Assembly (NCBI GenBank): GCA_963828715.1
Contig: CAWHFX010000001.1
Span: 124,001-188,000 of the forward strand
Reading direction: 5' to 3'
DNA: 64,000 nt
Origin: JAQGMV01 sp963828715
GTDB taxonomy: Bacteria > Pseudomonadota > Gammaproteobacteria > Burkholderiales > SG8-41
Of the stretch, positions 25,190 to 33,960 are shown one piece after another. Both the position numbers and the translations under genes were made by a program. How positions within the stretch are numbered: position 1 is the stretch's first letter; every line of letters starts with the position of its first letter. The notes below the pieces were generated by a model that made no database searches, had not been told where the DNA came from, and worked only from the letters and a program-made list of their open reading frames with translations.

Positions 25190-26161
25190 ATGAAGGTAAC
25201 GCGACTTGCCGCGGCGGTGGCAGTGCTGATCATCGCGTGCAGTCATGGGCAGGGGCAGGCCCAGTCGTATCCCGCGAAGCCGGTGCGCGTCGTCATTCCG
25301 TGGCCGCCCGGCGGATCGAACGACATCGTCGGGCGTATCGTCGCGCAGAAGCTGAGCGAGCTGACCGGCCAGCAGTTCGTGATCGACAATCGCGGCGGGG
25401 CTGCCGGCACCATTGGCTCCGACCTCGTGGCCAAGAGCCCGCCCGACGGCTACACCATCATGATTCATTCGGCGACACACGTCGCGAACCCGCATCTCTA
25501 CGGGAAACTGCCATACGACACGCTGAAGGACTTCGTCGGCGTCGCGCCGCTCACGGTACAGATCGGCATGCTGATCGTGCATCCTTCGCTGCCCGTAAAT
25601 TCCGTGAAGGAGCTCGTCGCGCTCGCCAAAGCACGGCCGGGGCAGCTTACCTACAGCTCATCCGGTAACGGGAGCTTCGTCCACCTCACGATGGCCATGT
25701 TCAACGTGATGACCGGCACGAAGATGACGCACATCCCCTACAAGGGTGGCGGGCCCGCGGCTGTTTCGATCTCGTCCGGCGAGACGCAGGCGCAGATCGG
25801 AACCATCGGCGCGGTGCTGCAGCTGGTCAAAGCGAACCGCGTGCGCCCCCTCGGCGTTACGTCGGACTATCGCGTGGAAGCCTTCCCGCAGGTGCCCACA
25901 CTGGCGGAAGCGGGCGTGACCGGCTACGAATTCACGGCGTGGATCGGCGCGCTCGCGCCCGCGGGCACGCCGAAGGCGATCGTCGACAAGCTCAACAGTG
26001 ATATGACGAGGGTTGTGCGGATGCCCGACGTCACGGCCAATCTGAAAGCGCAAACGCTCGACCCGCTCGTCATGTCGCCCGAGCAGTTCGCGCAGCGGCT
26101 CAAATCGGATTACGACAAGTACGAGAAGGTGATCAAGGTAACGGGGGCGAAGATCGATTGA
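25190..26161 (+). CDS. TctC/Bug-type periplasmic solute receptor (3)
   Basis: A 323-residue receptor. Signal peptide ~1-23 (IACSHGQGQAQ); marks KPVRVVIPWPPGGSND, FVIDNRGGAAGTIG, MTHIPYKGGGPAAVSISSGE and VPTLAEAGVTGYEF. AGGAG lies before the ATG. It is followed 28 bases later by an acyl-CoA dehydrogenase gene and then an amidohydrolase, so the ligand may be a carboxylate processed through a CoA ester. The gene starts divergently from the small gene coupled to sugE; the 112-base space must hold both promoters. Confidence 0.94.
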   Translation: MKVTRLAAAVAVLIIACSHGQGQAQSYPAKPVRVVIPWPPGGSNDIVGRIVAQKLSELTGQQFVIDNRGGAAGTIGSDLVAKSPPDGYTIMIHSATHVANPHLYGKLPYDTLKDFVGVAPLTVQIGMLIVHPSLPVNSVKELVALAKARPGQLTYSSSGNGSFVHLTMAMFNVMTGTKMTHIPYKGGGPAAVSISSGETQAQIGTIGAVLQLVKANRVRPLGVTSDYRVEAFPQVPTLAEAGVTGYEFTAWIGALAPAGTPKAIVDKLNSDMTRVVRMPDVTANLKAQTLDPLVMSPEQFAQRLKSDYDKYEKVIKVTGAKID

Positions 26162-26189
26162 CAGCAGGCGCCCGTTTATTGGAGCAACA

Positions 26190-27353
26190 ATGGATTTCAA
26201 GCTGAACGACGAGCAGCGCGGCATCGTCCGTACGGTCCGCGAGCTCACGCAGGACAAATTCAAGCCGACCGCCCTGAAGTACATGGACGGCACGTTTCCC
26301 TGGGAGAACATCCGCGACCTCGCGAAGATCGGCGTGCTCGGCATGGCCGTTCCCGAGGAATACGGCGGCCTCGGATTGCCGGTGCTCGATACCGCGCTCG
26401 TGCTGGAGGAAATCGCCAAGGGTTGCTACGTGACCGCCATGGCGGTGCTCGGCGAAGTGGGCGTGCAGACCAAGATCATCGACGCGTATGCGCCCGAGGA
26501 CATCAAGCGACGCCTGCTGCCCGGGGTGTGTACGGGCGAGGTTATCCTTGCAGTGTGCATGACCGAGCCGCACGCCGGAACCGACGTCGCCAATTACCGA
26601 ACCAATGCGGACCTCCACGGCGACAAGCTTGTGTTGAATGGCGTAAAGACATTGATCAGCCGCGTGGACGAGGCGCAGGCGTTCGTCGTTTTCAGCCGTG
26701 TGGATCGAAAACCCGGCCGCGAAGGCATCGGCTGCGTGCTGATCGAGCGCGGCACGCCCGGCTTCACCTGCACCGCGCGCTATCACACGATGGGTGGTGA
26801 GAATCTCGCCGAGATCCGATTCGAGAATTGCGAGCTGCCTCTGGAGAACCTGATCGTTCGCGACGACGGATTCCGGCGGCTGCTGAATGCGTTCAACACG
26901 CAGCGCTGTCTGAATCCGAGCATCTCGCTGGGCCTCGCCGAGGGCGCGTTCGAGGAGGCGGTCAAGTATGCGCGCGATCGCAGCGCTTTCGGCCGGCCTA
27001 TCGGCGAGTTCCAGTCGATACGGCACAAGCTCGCCGAGATGTACCGTGACATCGAGATCGGCCGCGCGATGCTCTATCGCGCCTGTGCGACGGCGAATCC
27101 GTTTCCGAATCCGTACGAAGCGGCGGTCGCGAAGATGTATTGCAACGAGATGTCGCTGCGCGTGACCAGTGAGGCGATCCAGATCCACGGCGGCTATGGC
27201 TTCACCGACGAGTTCCCGGTGTCCCGCTTCTACCGCGGTGCGCGCTATGGTTCGCTCGGCGGAGGAACGAGCGAAACGCTCAAGGAGCTCGTCGGCAAGA
27301 AAATCCTGAGCGACTTCGGGCCCGACGGCTTCCTCGGCATGGACACGTTCTGA
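26190..27353 (+). CDS. Acyl-CoA dehydrogenase (1)
   Basis: A 387-residue FAD-dependent acyl-CoA dehydrogenase. The N-terminal helical domain (DEQRGIVRTVRELTQ), the flavin-binding CMTEPHAGTDVANYRT with NGVKTLIS, and the C-terminal RSAFGRPIGEFQSIRHKLAEM and QIHGGYGFTDEFPVSRFYRGAR are all clear. The base position of medium-chain enzymes (Y-E-G-T) here reads SLGGGTSE, so the usual Glu is missing; either another Glu acts, as in isovaleryl-CoA dehydrogenase, or the chemistry differs. GGAG precedes the ATG. It is co-directional with receptor 3 upstream. Confidence 0.9.
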   Translation: MDFKLNDEQRGIVRTVRELTQDKFKPTALKYMDGTFPWENIRDLAKIGVLGMAVPEEYGGLGLPVLDTALVLEEIAKGCYVTAMAVLGEVGVQTKIIDAYAPEDIKRRLLPGVCTGEVILAVCMTEPHAGTDVANYRTNADLHGDKLVLNGVKTLISRVDEAQAFVVFSRVDRKPGREGIGCVLIERGTPGFTCTARYHTMGGENLAEIRFENCELPLENLIVRDDGFRRLLNAFNTQRCLNPSISLGLAEGAFEEAVKYARDRSAFGRPIGEFQSIRHKLAEMYRDIEIGRAMLYRACATANPFPNPYEAAVAKMYCNEMSLRVTSEAIQIHGGYGFTDEFPVSRFYRGARYGSLGGGTSETLKELVGKKILSDFGPDGFLGMDTF

Positions 27354-27467
27354 TTCCTTGGGCGCTCATCTCGACACGGATGCGAACAGGTTCGCATCGC
27401 GTGCCGGCAACCACCTCCCGTTCTGCTTGCGCAGGATGGTCAACGTATCGTGACGAGGGGAGAGCAT

Positions 27468-29408
27468 ATGACTGCGCGAGTGGGGAGAAGAAACTTTCTG
27501 AAGCTGGGCGCCGGCGGGCTGTTGTCATCGCTGACGGCCCCGCTCGCATCGGCACAAGGCGTTGCGGGCGTCCGACTGATCGTCCGCAATGCACGCATCA
27601 CGACGATGGACAGCGGGACGCCGGAAGCGCAGGCGCTGGCGGTGTCCGGCGGACGCTTCGTCGCCGTCGGGGCCGAAGCCGAAGTGATGAAGCTCGCGAC
27701 GGCGTCCACCACCGTGGTCGACGCTGGCGGGCGGCGCATCATACCGGGGCTGCACGATGGTCACACGCATCCGATCCGCGGCGGCCTCAATTACAACATG
27801 GAGCTGCGCTGGGACGGCGTTCCCGCCCTCGCCGACGCCATGCGCATGCTGCGCGAGCAGGCGCAGCGTACGCCGCCGCCGCAATGGGTGCGCGTCGTGG
27901 GCGGATTCACGGAGTACCAGTTTGCCGAAAAGCGCATGCCGACACTTGCGGAGATCAATGCGGCCGCGCCGGACACGCCGGTTTTCATCCTGCGACTCTA
28001 CGACCGCGCGCTTCTCAATCGCGCCGCGTTGCGCGCCGCTGGTTTCAGCAAGGAAAGCCAGCCGCCGCCGGGTAGTCTCATCGAGCGCGACAAGGACGGC
28101 GAACCCACCGGGATGCTGGTCGCCAAACCGAACGCCGTCATTCTGTACTCGACGCTCGCCAAGGGACCGAAGCTCTCGCTCGACGATCAGATGAATTCAT
28201 CGCGACACTTCATGCGCGAGCTCAATCGGCTCGGGGTGACGTCGGTGATCGACGCGGGCGGCGGCTTTCAGAATTACCCGCAGGACTACGAAGTGATCGA
28301 GCGTCTGGCGCGTGCCAACCAGCTCACCGTGCGCTTCGCCTACAACCTGTTTCCCCAGAAGCCGAAGGCCGAGCTCGAGGATTTCCAGTCGTGGGCGAAG
28401 CTCGTGAAACCGGGGCAGGGCAGCGACATGTACCGGCACAACGGCGGGGGAGAGATGCTCGTCTATACCGCGGCGGACTTCGAGGATTTCCGTGAGCCGC
28501 GTCCCGACCTTGCGCCGACCATGGAAGCCGAGCTCGAGCGCGTCACGCGCTTTCTCGCCGAGAACGGCTGGCCGTTCCGACTGCATGCGACGTACGACGA
28601 AACCATCTCGCGCGCGCTCGACGTCTTCGAGAAAGTACATCGCGACGTGCCGCTCGACCGGCTGCACTGGTTTTTCGATCACGCGGAGACCATCACGCCC
28701 CGCAACATCGAGCGGGTGAAGGCGCTGGGCGGCGGTATCGCGGTCCAGCATCGAATGATGTATCAGGGCGAGGACTTCATGCAGCGCTACGGGCAGGCGC
28801 TCACCGAGGATGCGCCGCCGGTGAAGCGCATTCTCGAGGCGGGGGTGCCGATCGGCGGCGGAACCGATGCGACGCGCGTCGCGAGCTATAACCCCTGGAT
28901 CAGCCTCTACTGGCTCGTGAGCGGACGCACCCTCGGCGGCACTGCGCTGTACCCGCAGGCCAAGCGACTGGATCGCGCCACGGCATTGCGCTTGTGGACC
29001 GCGGCGAACACCTGGTTCTCGAATGAGGAGGGCAAGAAGGGCTCGATCAAGATCGGGCAGCTCGCCGACTTCGCCGTGCTTTCAGACGACTACATGACGG
29101 TGCCGGAGGAGCGCATCAAATCGATCGTGTCGCTGCTCACGGTGGTGGGCGGCGAGGTGGTGCACGGCGACGGAGCGTACGTGAAGCTCGCGCCGGCGTT
29201 GCCGCCGCCCAGTCCCGATTGGTCGCCCGTCGCGCGCTACGGCGGTTATTACCGCGCGAGCGCTCCGAAGCCGGGCGCCGCTAACCGCTGCGGCGTCGCG
29301 GGATGCGCAGTGCACGGCGCCAGCGGGCACGGGTGGCTTGCGGATACGCCCGCCTCCGATGCCAAAGCCTTCTGGGGTGCGTTCGGCTGCAGTTGCTGGA
29401 TGGCTTGA
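27468..29408 (+). CDS. Tat-exported amidohydrolase (YtcJ/Amidohydro_3 type)
   Basis: A 646-residue metal-dependent amidohydrolase. The N-terminus carries a twin-arginine signal (GRRNFLKLGAGG, cleaved after about residue 30), so it is folded with metal in the cytoplasm and exported. Metal-site marks are IIPGLHDGHTHP, FRLHATYDET, WFFDHAETI and GGGTDATRVASYNPW. The extreme C-terminus has two cysteine groups (NRCGVAGCAVHG and FGCSCWMA) that look like a metal or disulphide site. AGGGGAGAG precedes the ATG at 27468. The substrate is unknown; relatives hydrolyse N-substituted formamides or cyclic amides. It follows the acyl-CoA dehydrogenase by 114 bases. Confidence 0.88.
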   Translation: MTARVGRRNFLKLGAGGLLSSLTAPLASAQGVAGVRLIVRNARITTMDSGTPEAQALAVSGGRFVAVGAEAEVMKLATASTTVVDAGGRRIIPGLHDGHTHPIRGGLNYNMELRWDGVPALADAMRMLREQAQRTPPPQWVRVVGGFTEYQFAEKRMPTLAEINAAAPDTPVFILRLYDRALLNRAALRAAGFSKESQPPPGSLIERDKDGEPTGMLVAKPNAVILYSTLAKGPKLSLDDQMNSSRHFMRELNRLGVTSVIDAGGGFQNYPQDYEVIERLARANQLTVRFAYNLFPQKPKAELEDFQSWAKLVKPGQGSDMYRHNGGGEMLVYTAADFEDFREPRPDLAPTMEAELERVTRFLAENGWPFRLHATYDETISRALDVFEKVHRDVPLDRLHWFFDHAETITPRNIERVKALGGGIAVQHRMMYQGEDFMQRYGQALTEDAPPVKRILEAGVPIGGGTDATRVASYNPWISLYWLVSGRTLGGTALYPQAKRLDRATALRLWTAANTWFSNEEGKKGSIKIGQLADFAVLSDDYMTVPEERIKSIVSLLTVVGGEVVHGDGAYVKLAPALPPPSPDWSPVARYGGYYRASAPKPGAANRCGVAGCAVHGASGHGWLADTPASDAKAFWGAFGCSCWMA

Positions 29409-29420
29409 GGCCGAGCGCGC

Positions 29421-30296
29421 TCACGCCAGGCGCGCGCGGATGCCCGACACGAGCGTCGAGAGCGAGTCGAAGACCGTCACGCCCGCGTTTTCGAGCGCGG
29501 CCTTCTTGGCCTCGAACGTGCCGTGGCTGCCGTGAACGAGTGCGCCGGCATGTCCCATCGCGACCCCGGCCGGAGCGGTGCGCCCTGCGATCAACGCGAA
29601 CACCGGTTTCGCGAAGGCGGTCGCGCTCAGTGCGGCGGCGAACTCTTCTTCTTCGCTGCCTCCGATCTCGCCGATGACGAGCACGGCGCGCGTGGCGTCG
29701 TCCGCGGCAAAGAACGGGACGAGGTCGGCGTAGCGCACGCCCTTGACCGCATCGCCACCGACGCCGATCCACACTGACGTGCCAATGCCGATCTGAGCGA
29801 GTCGAAACCCGGCTTCATACGACAGCGTTCCCGACTTCGACATGAGTCCAAGCCCTCCGGGCAGCAGTGAGGCATCCGGCAGGAACCCGAGCTTCGCTTC
29901 GCCTGGAATCGCCATGCCGGGTGTGGACGCGCCGATCCAGATCGCGCCTGCATCGCTGACGAGGCGTTTCGCGCGCAGCGCATCGTGCAGTGGCATGCCC
30001 TCGGTCGGCGTCACGATGTAACGCACGCCGCCGGCGAGCGCGTCTTCCATGGCCCCGAGAAGATCGTATGCGCCGACGAAGGCCACGCACGTCGTCGCGC
30101 CCGTCGCTTCGACCGCGGCCCTGCAATCGCTGAACACAGGAATCCCATCCACCTCGCTCGCGCTCATCGTGGGCGACACGCCGGCGACGATGCGGGTGCC
30201 GTACGTTCTCATGAGGCGGCTGTGCTGACGCCCCGCACGGCCGGTAATTCCCTGCACGATGACCGGTGTGTCGCGTGTGATGCGCGGGTCGATCAT
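29421..30296 (-). CDS. Succinyl-CoA-synthetase alpha-like acyl-CoA ligase subunit
   Basis: A 291-residue CoA-binding ligase subunit (SucD-like). The CoA-binding fold opens TPVIVQGITGRAGRQHSRLM; the phospho-histidine is His249 in VAMGHAGALV, and GLMSKSGTLSYEAG is the usual dimer/CoA region. With the ATP-grasp partner upstream it should make a CoA thioester from an acid plus ATP (or the reverse). The partner gene ends 40 bases upstream. The pair sits with a split ThDP decarboxylase rather than TCA-cycle genes, so I infer a dedicated catabolic acid:CoA ligase (malate-, sulfoacetate- or similar) rather than succinate. Confidence 0.88.
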   Translation of the reverse strand: MIDPRITRDTPVIVQGITGRAGRQHSRLMRTYGTRIVAGVSPTMSASEVDGIPVFSDCRAAVEATGATTCVAFVGAYDLLGAMEDALAGGVRYIVTPTEGMPLHDALRAKRLVSDAGAIWIGASTPGMAIPGEAKLGFLPDASLLPGGLGLMSKSGTLSYEAGFRLAQIGIGTSVWIGVGGDAVKGVRYADLVPFFAADDATRAVLVIGEIGGSEEEEFAAALSATAFAKPVFALIAGRTAPAGVAMGHAGALVHGSHGTFEAKKAALENAGVTVFDSLSTLVSGIRARLA

Positions 30297-30336
30297 GGCT
30301 GGAACGCAGGAGCCCGGTTAACGCTGCGGTTCGACA

Positions 30337-31476
30337 TCATGCCGCGCTGCCGAGCAGTTGCCGCTGCACGTCGTCGACTGCGGCGTCGAGATCGGTGTGC
30401 ATAGGGATGTCCGCGGCGGCGAGGACCTCGCGGGCGACGGGGAGGCCATTACCCGCGAGACGCACGATGATCGGCACATTGAGCGCCGGCGTCTCCTGGA
30501 TCGCTCTCACGAGCAGCCTGGAGAACTCGCCCATATCGGTGATGCCGCCGAACATGTTGACGAGAAGAACGCGCACCTTCGGTGCCGCCGCGAGCCAGCG
30601 CAGAACTGTCACCAGCCGCGTCGTCTGTCCGCGCAATCCGCCGGTGCGAATGTCCAGGAAATTGAAAGGTCTCAAGCCCGCGGAGCGCAGCTCGTCGATC
30701 AGCATCATCGAGAGGCCGGCGCCCGTCGTGAGCAGTCCGACTTCACCTTCCGGATCGACCACGACATAGTCGAAGCCGTGTTCGAGCTTCAGCGCGACTT
30801 CGGGGTAGATGTCGGCGCGCTTGCTCACGAGCTCGTGCAAATACGGCTGACGGTCGAGTGCGTTATCGTCGCTGACGACCTTCGCATCGCCCGCGACCCA
30901 TGTGCCGTCCCGCCTCACGAACAGCGGATTGATCTCCACCAGGGTCGCTTCGCGCGTGAGAAACGCTGTCGCGAGCAGGGGCGCTGCCGCCCGCAGTGCC
31001 GCCGCCGTGTGCCCCTGCATACGATCCACGAGTCGATTGACGCACGCGACGATTGCCTCGTGCTGCGGCGGCACCGTTTCCGAGCTGATCTCGTCGCGCG
31101 GGAGCGCTTCGACATCCATGCCTCCACGCTCGGAGACGATCACGCGCACACCGCCTGCCTGCGCATCGAGTAGCAGACCGAAGTAGGCTTCCTCCGCGTC
31201 GGCCACCTGCTCTTCGATGCGCACGCTCGCGACACGTTTGTCTTTGACGATACGTCCCAGAATGGAACCTGTGAGTTGCACCACCTCGTCCGGTGTGCGC
31301 GCGCGATGGATCAGGCCGGCCTTGCCGCGGCCGCCGGCGGCGATCTGGCCCTTGACGACCCAGGGTCCCTGCGGCAGCGGCGGAATCGCAGCGGCATCCG
31401 CGACGAGCACGCCGTGCGGCACCGGCACGCCGCATTCGGCGAGAAGCGCTTTGGCGTCGTGTTCGAGGAGGTACAT
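30337..31476 (-). CDS. Succinyl-CoA-synthetase beta-like (ATP-grasp) ligase subunit
   Basis: A 379-residue ATP-grasp subunit (SucC-like). It opens MYLLEHDAKALLAECGVPVP, has the nucleotide-binding VVKGQIAAGGRGKAGLI, the metal/ATP site EATLVEINPLFV with GDAKVVSDDNA, and the C-terminal LVNMFGGITDMGEF region that meets the alpha subunit. It lies 20 bases downstream of the ThDP-binding subunit gene, all on the minus strand, so four genes from 32688 to 29421 form one operon: decarboxylase alpha, decarboxylase beta, ligase beta, ligase alpha. The reaction implied is decarboxylation of a 2-oxo acid together with CoA-ester formation, with substrate unknown. Confidence 0.88.
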   Translation of the reverse strand: MYLLEHDAKALLAECGVPVPHGVLVADAAAIPPLPQGPWVVKGQIAAGGRGKAGLIHRARTPDEVVQLTGSILGRIVKDKRVASVRIEEQVADAEEAYFGLLLDAQAGGVRVIVSERGGMDVEALPRDEISSETVPPQHEAIVACVNRLVDRMQGHTAAALRAAAPLLATAFLTREATLVEINPLFVRRDGTWVAGDAKVVSDDNALDRQPYLHELVSKRADIYPEVALKLEHGFDYVVVDPEGEVGLLTTGAGLSMMLIDELRSAGLRPFNFLDIRTGGLRGQTTRLVTVLRWLAAAPKVRVLLVNMFGGITDMGEFSRLLVRAIQETPALNVPIIVRLAGNGLPVAREVLAAADIPMHTDLDAAVDDVQRQLLGSAA

Positions 31477-31495
31477 GGTTACAGCGTGAAGCGTC

Positions 31496-32098
31496 CTACC
31501 GATAGGCCTCTTCCGAACCGAGCAGCGCTTCGCGGAAGCGATGCTTGAGCGCGGTTCCGTCGCGGCGCGGCAGCACGAGCGGGGTCTTGTCCGTGCCTAC
31601 CTTGATCGCGACGAACACGGGCCCCTCGTCGCTGCGAATGCGCGGCACCCATTCGCGCAAGTCGCCGCGTGTCCGAACGGTGCTGGTCAGCGCGAATCCG
31701 GCGGCCTCGGCCATGCCGGCAAGATCGACGCCGTGGCGCGTGTGCGTTTCCTGCATGCCGGTCTCGCCGTAATGCTCGTTATCCATCACCACGAGCGCGA
31801 AGTTGTCAGGCTTTTGAACGGCGATCGTCGCGAGGGAGCCCAGTCCCATCAGCATCTCGCCGTCACCGGTAATGACGATGACGCGTCGCTTCGGCTGCGC
31901 GATGGCGAGCCCGAGCCCGATCATCGCGGCCCCGCCCATGCCTGCCCAGTTGTAGAAGTTGAGGGCGTGATCGCCGACGGCCGCCACATCCCAGGTGGGC
32001 GCACCCAGACCGGCCACGACCAGCATGTCGCCGCGATCCCTCAAGATGTCCGCGGTCGCCGCGCGGCGATCGAGCGCATCGTTCCTGCGCGCGCTCAT
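31496..32098 (-). CDS. ThDP-dependent decarboxylase, ThDP-binding (beta/ComE-like) subunit
   Basis: A 200-residue C-terminal-half subunit of a split thiamine-diphosphate decarboxylase. The ThDP/Mg motif begins with GDG at 78-80 and ends at Asn107 (MDNEHYGETG); NWAGMGGAAMIGLGLA contacts the cofactor. The split into two short proteins is that of sulfopyruvate decarboxylase ComDE and some phosphonopyruvate decarboxylases. ATG 32098 overlaps the partner's stop (ATGA), so a longer frame to 32344 is rejected. The substrate is a 2-oxo acid, probably with an anionic tail, by family resemblance only. Confidence 0.87.
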   Translation of the reverse strand: MSARRNDALDRRAATADILRDRGDMLVVAGLGAPTWDVAAVGDHALNFYNWAGMGGAAMIGLGLAIAQPKRRVIVITGDGEMLMGLGSLATIAVQKPDNFALVVMDNEHYGETGMQETHTRHGVDLAGMAEAAGFALTSTVRTRGDLREWVPRIRSDEGPVFVAIKVGTDKTPLVLPRRDGTALKHRFREALLGSEEAYR

Positions 32099-32688
32099 TT
32101 GAACTCCTTCGTGCCCACCACGCGCTGCGAGATGAGCACCGCGACGATGCGCGACGTATTGAACGCGAGGCGCGCCGCAGCCGAAACGGTCGGCACGATC
32201 TCTTCGGGCGAATCGGCCGCATGAACGACGGCACCCATCGCTTTCAACACCGGTTCTGTTGCCTGCGCCATCGGCAACTGCCATGGATTGAACTCGCCCC
32301 ATTGTCCGCGCATGGTCACGAGCATCAGCAGCGGCACACGGCACTCGACCGCCATTCCCATCATGTTGATGCAGTTGCCGACGCCGCTCGACTGCGTGAG
32401 CAGGACGCTGCGCTCACCGCCAAGACAGGCGCCCAGCGCAAGCGCGACGCCTTCTTCTTCGGTCGTAAGAGAAACCGCGCGCATCTGACGATCGGCGCGA
32501 ACCAGCTCGATCAGCCGCGCATGTCCCGCGTCGGGCACGTAACAGACCTGGTTCACGCCGACTTCGCGCAGCACGGCATGCAGACGATGGGGCCATTGCG
32601 GCGCTGCGGTTTCCGGCGCATCGCCGATGCGGTCGGACTTGCGCGGCGTGTCCAATCGTGCGGCCGTTTTCGTCGCTGCTCTTCTCAT
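32095..32688 (-). CDS. ThDP-dependent decarboxylase, PYR (alpha/ComD-like) subunit
   Basis: A 197-residue N-terminal-half subunit carrying the ThDP-activating glutamate in LTTEEEGVALALGACLGG (Glu ~78) and LLTQSSGVGNCINMM, the phrase typical of the phosphonopyruvate/sulfopyruvate decarboxylase alpha chains. The first ~30 residues are Ala/Arg-rich and outside the fold. ATG 32688 has GAGGAAGC before it; the frame continues to 32775 without support. It heads the four-gene leftward operon and faces the acyl-CoA dehydrogenase gene at 32768 across 79 bases, so both directions share one regulatory region. Confidence 0.85.
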   Translation of the reverse strand: MRRAATKTAARLDTPRKSDRIGDAPETAAPQWPHRLHAVLREVGVNQVCYVPDAGHARLIELVRADRQMRAVSLTTEEEGVALALGACLGGERSVLLTQSSGVGNCINMMGMAVECRVPLLMLVTMRGQWGEFNPWQLPMAQATEPVLKAMGAVVHAADSPEEIVPTVSAAARLAFNTSRIVAVLISQRVVGTKEFK

Positions 32689-32767
32689 TGCTTCCTCTTC
32701 GACGCTGGAACCGGGGCACGATGTTATCCTACCCCGACCGCAGCGCAACCCTTTCTCCCCTACGCAC

Positions 32768-33940
32768 ATGGCCACGGCCCCTACATCACACGACGATTCT
32801 CATGCCGAACTGCGCGAAGGCGTACGCGCCGTATGCAACGGGTTCGACAGCGCATACTGGCAGAACATAGATGAGGAACGCGCCTACCCGGAAGCATTCG
32901 TGGACGCACTGACGAAAGCGGGGTGGCTGTCGGCCCTCATTCCCGAGGAATACGGCGGGTCGGGGCTTTCCCTGACCGAAGCGTCCGTCATCATGGAGGA
33001 GATCAATCGCTCCGGCGCCAACTCGGGGTCGTGCCACGGCCAGATGTACAACATGGGTACGGTCCTGCGGCATGGCTCGGAGGAGCAGAAGCGCAAGTAC
33101 CTGCCGAAGATCGCTTCGGGCGAATTGCGCCTGCAATCGATGGCCGTAACGGAACCGACCGCGGGAACGGATACGAGCAAGATCAAGACCGTCGCGGTGA
33201 GAAAAAGCGATCGTTACGTCATCAACGGACAGAAGGTGTGGACGTCGCGCCTTCAGCACTCCGATCTCATGATCGTGCTGGCGCGCACGGCCGCGATCGA
33301 TCAGGTAAAGAAGAAGTCGGAAGGCATGTCGATCTTCATCGTGGACGTGCGCGAAGCGTCGTCGAAGTCGATCGTCGTGAAGCCCATCCGCAACATGGTC
33401 AACCACGAGACGAATCAGGTTTTCTTCGACGATCTGGAAGTTCCCGTCGAGAATCTGATAGGGGACGAAGGCAAGGGCTTCAAGTACATCCTCGACGGGC
33501 TCAACGCCGAGCGCATACTGATCGCGGCCGAATGCGTCGGCGACGGCTACTGGTTCACCGACCGGGCAACGAAGTACGCGACAGAGCGTGTCGTGTTTGA
33601 CCGCCCGATCGGACGCAATCAGGGCATCCAGTTCCCGATTGCGCGCGCGTACGTGAACGTCGAAGCAGCGAACCTCATGCGCTTCAAGGCCGCAGCACTG
33701 TTCGATGCGCACAAGCCCTGCGGAGCCGAGGCGAACATGGCGAAACTGCTCGGCGCGGACGCTTCCTGGGAAGCGGCGAATGCCTGCCTGCAGACGCATG
33801 GCGGGTTCGGCTTCGCGGCCGAATACGACGTCGAGCGCAAGTTCCGCGAGACGCGCCTCTATCAGGTCGCGCCGATCTCGACCAATCTCATCCTTTCGTA
33901 CGTCGGACAGCACGTGCTCGGGATGCCGCGGTCGTTCTGA
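32768..33940 (+). CDS. Acyl-CoA dehydrogenase (2)
   Basis: A 390-residue FAD-dependent acyl-CoA dehydrogenase. Marks: IPEEYGGSGLSLTEASVIMEE, SMAVTEPTAGTDTSKIKT for flavin binding, FDRPIGRNQGIQFPIARAYV, and LQTHGGFGFAAEYDVERKFRE. At the position of the medium-chain catalytic Glu the sequence reads LYQVAPIST, so the base must be elsewhere or the reaction atypical. ATG 32768 is supported by the domain start; upstream codons to 32627 run through the divergent gene's promoter. It is followed 20 bases later by a CoA transferase, suggesting activation by CoA transfer and then oxidation. Confidence 0.9.
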   Translation: MATAPTSHDDSHAELREGVRAVCNGFDSAYWQNIDEERAYPEAFVDALTKAGWLSALIPEEYGGSGLSLTEASVIMEEINRSGANSGSCHGQMYNMGTVLRHGSEEQKRKYLPKIASGELRLQSMAVTEPTAGTDTSKIKTVAVRKSDRYVINGQKVWTSRLQHSDLMIVLARTAAIDQVKKKSEGMSIFIVDVREASSKSIVVKPIRNMVNHETNQVFFDDLEVPVENLIGDEGKGFKYILDGLNAERILIAAECVGDGYWFTDRATKYATERVVFDRPIGRNQGIQFPIARAYVNVEAANLMRFKAAALFDAHKPCGAEANMAKLLGADASWEAANACLQTHGGFGFAAEYDVERKFRETRLYQVAPISTNLILSYVGQHVLGMPRSF

Positions 33941-33960
33941 GCTCCACTGCGAGTCGTTCC

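Noticed and set aside
24844..25190. A guanidine riboswitch before the sugE pair.
   Set aside because: I looked for paired ACGR-loop hairpins and ykkC-like features and did not see them.
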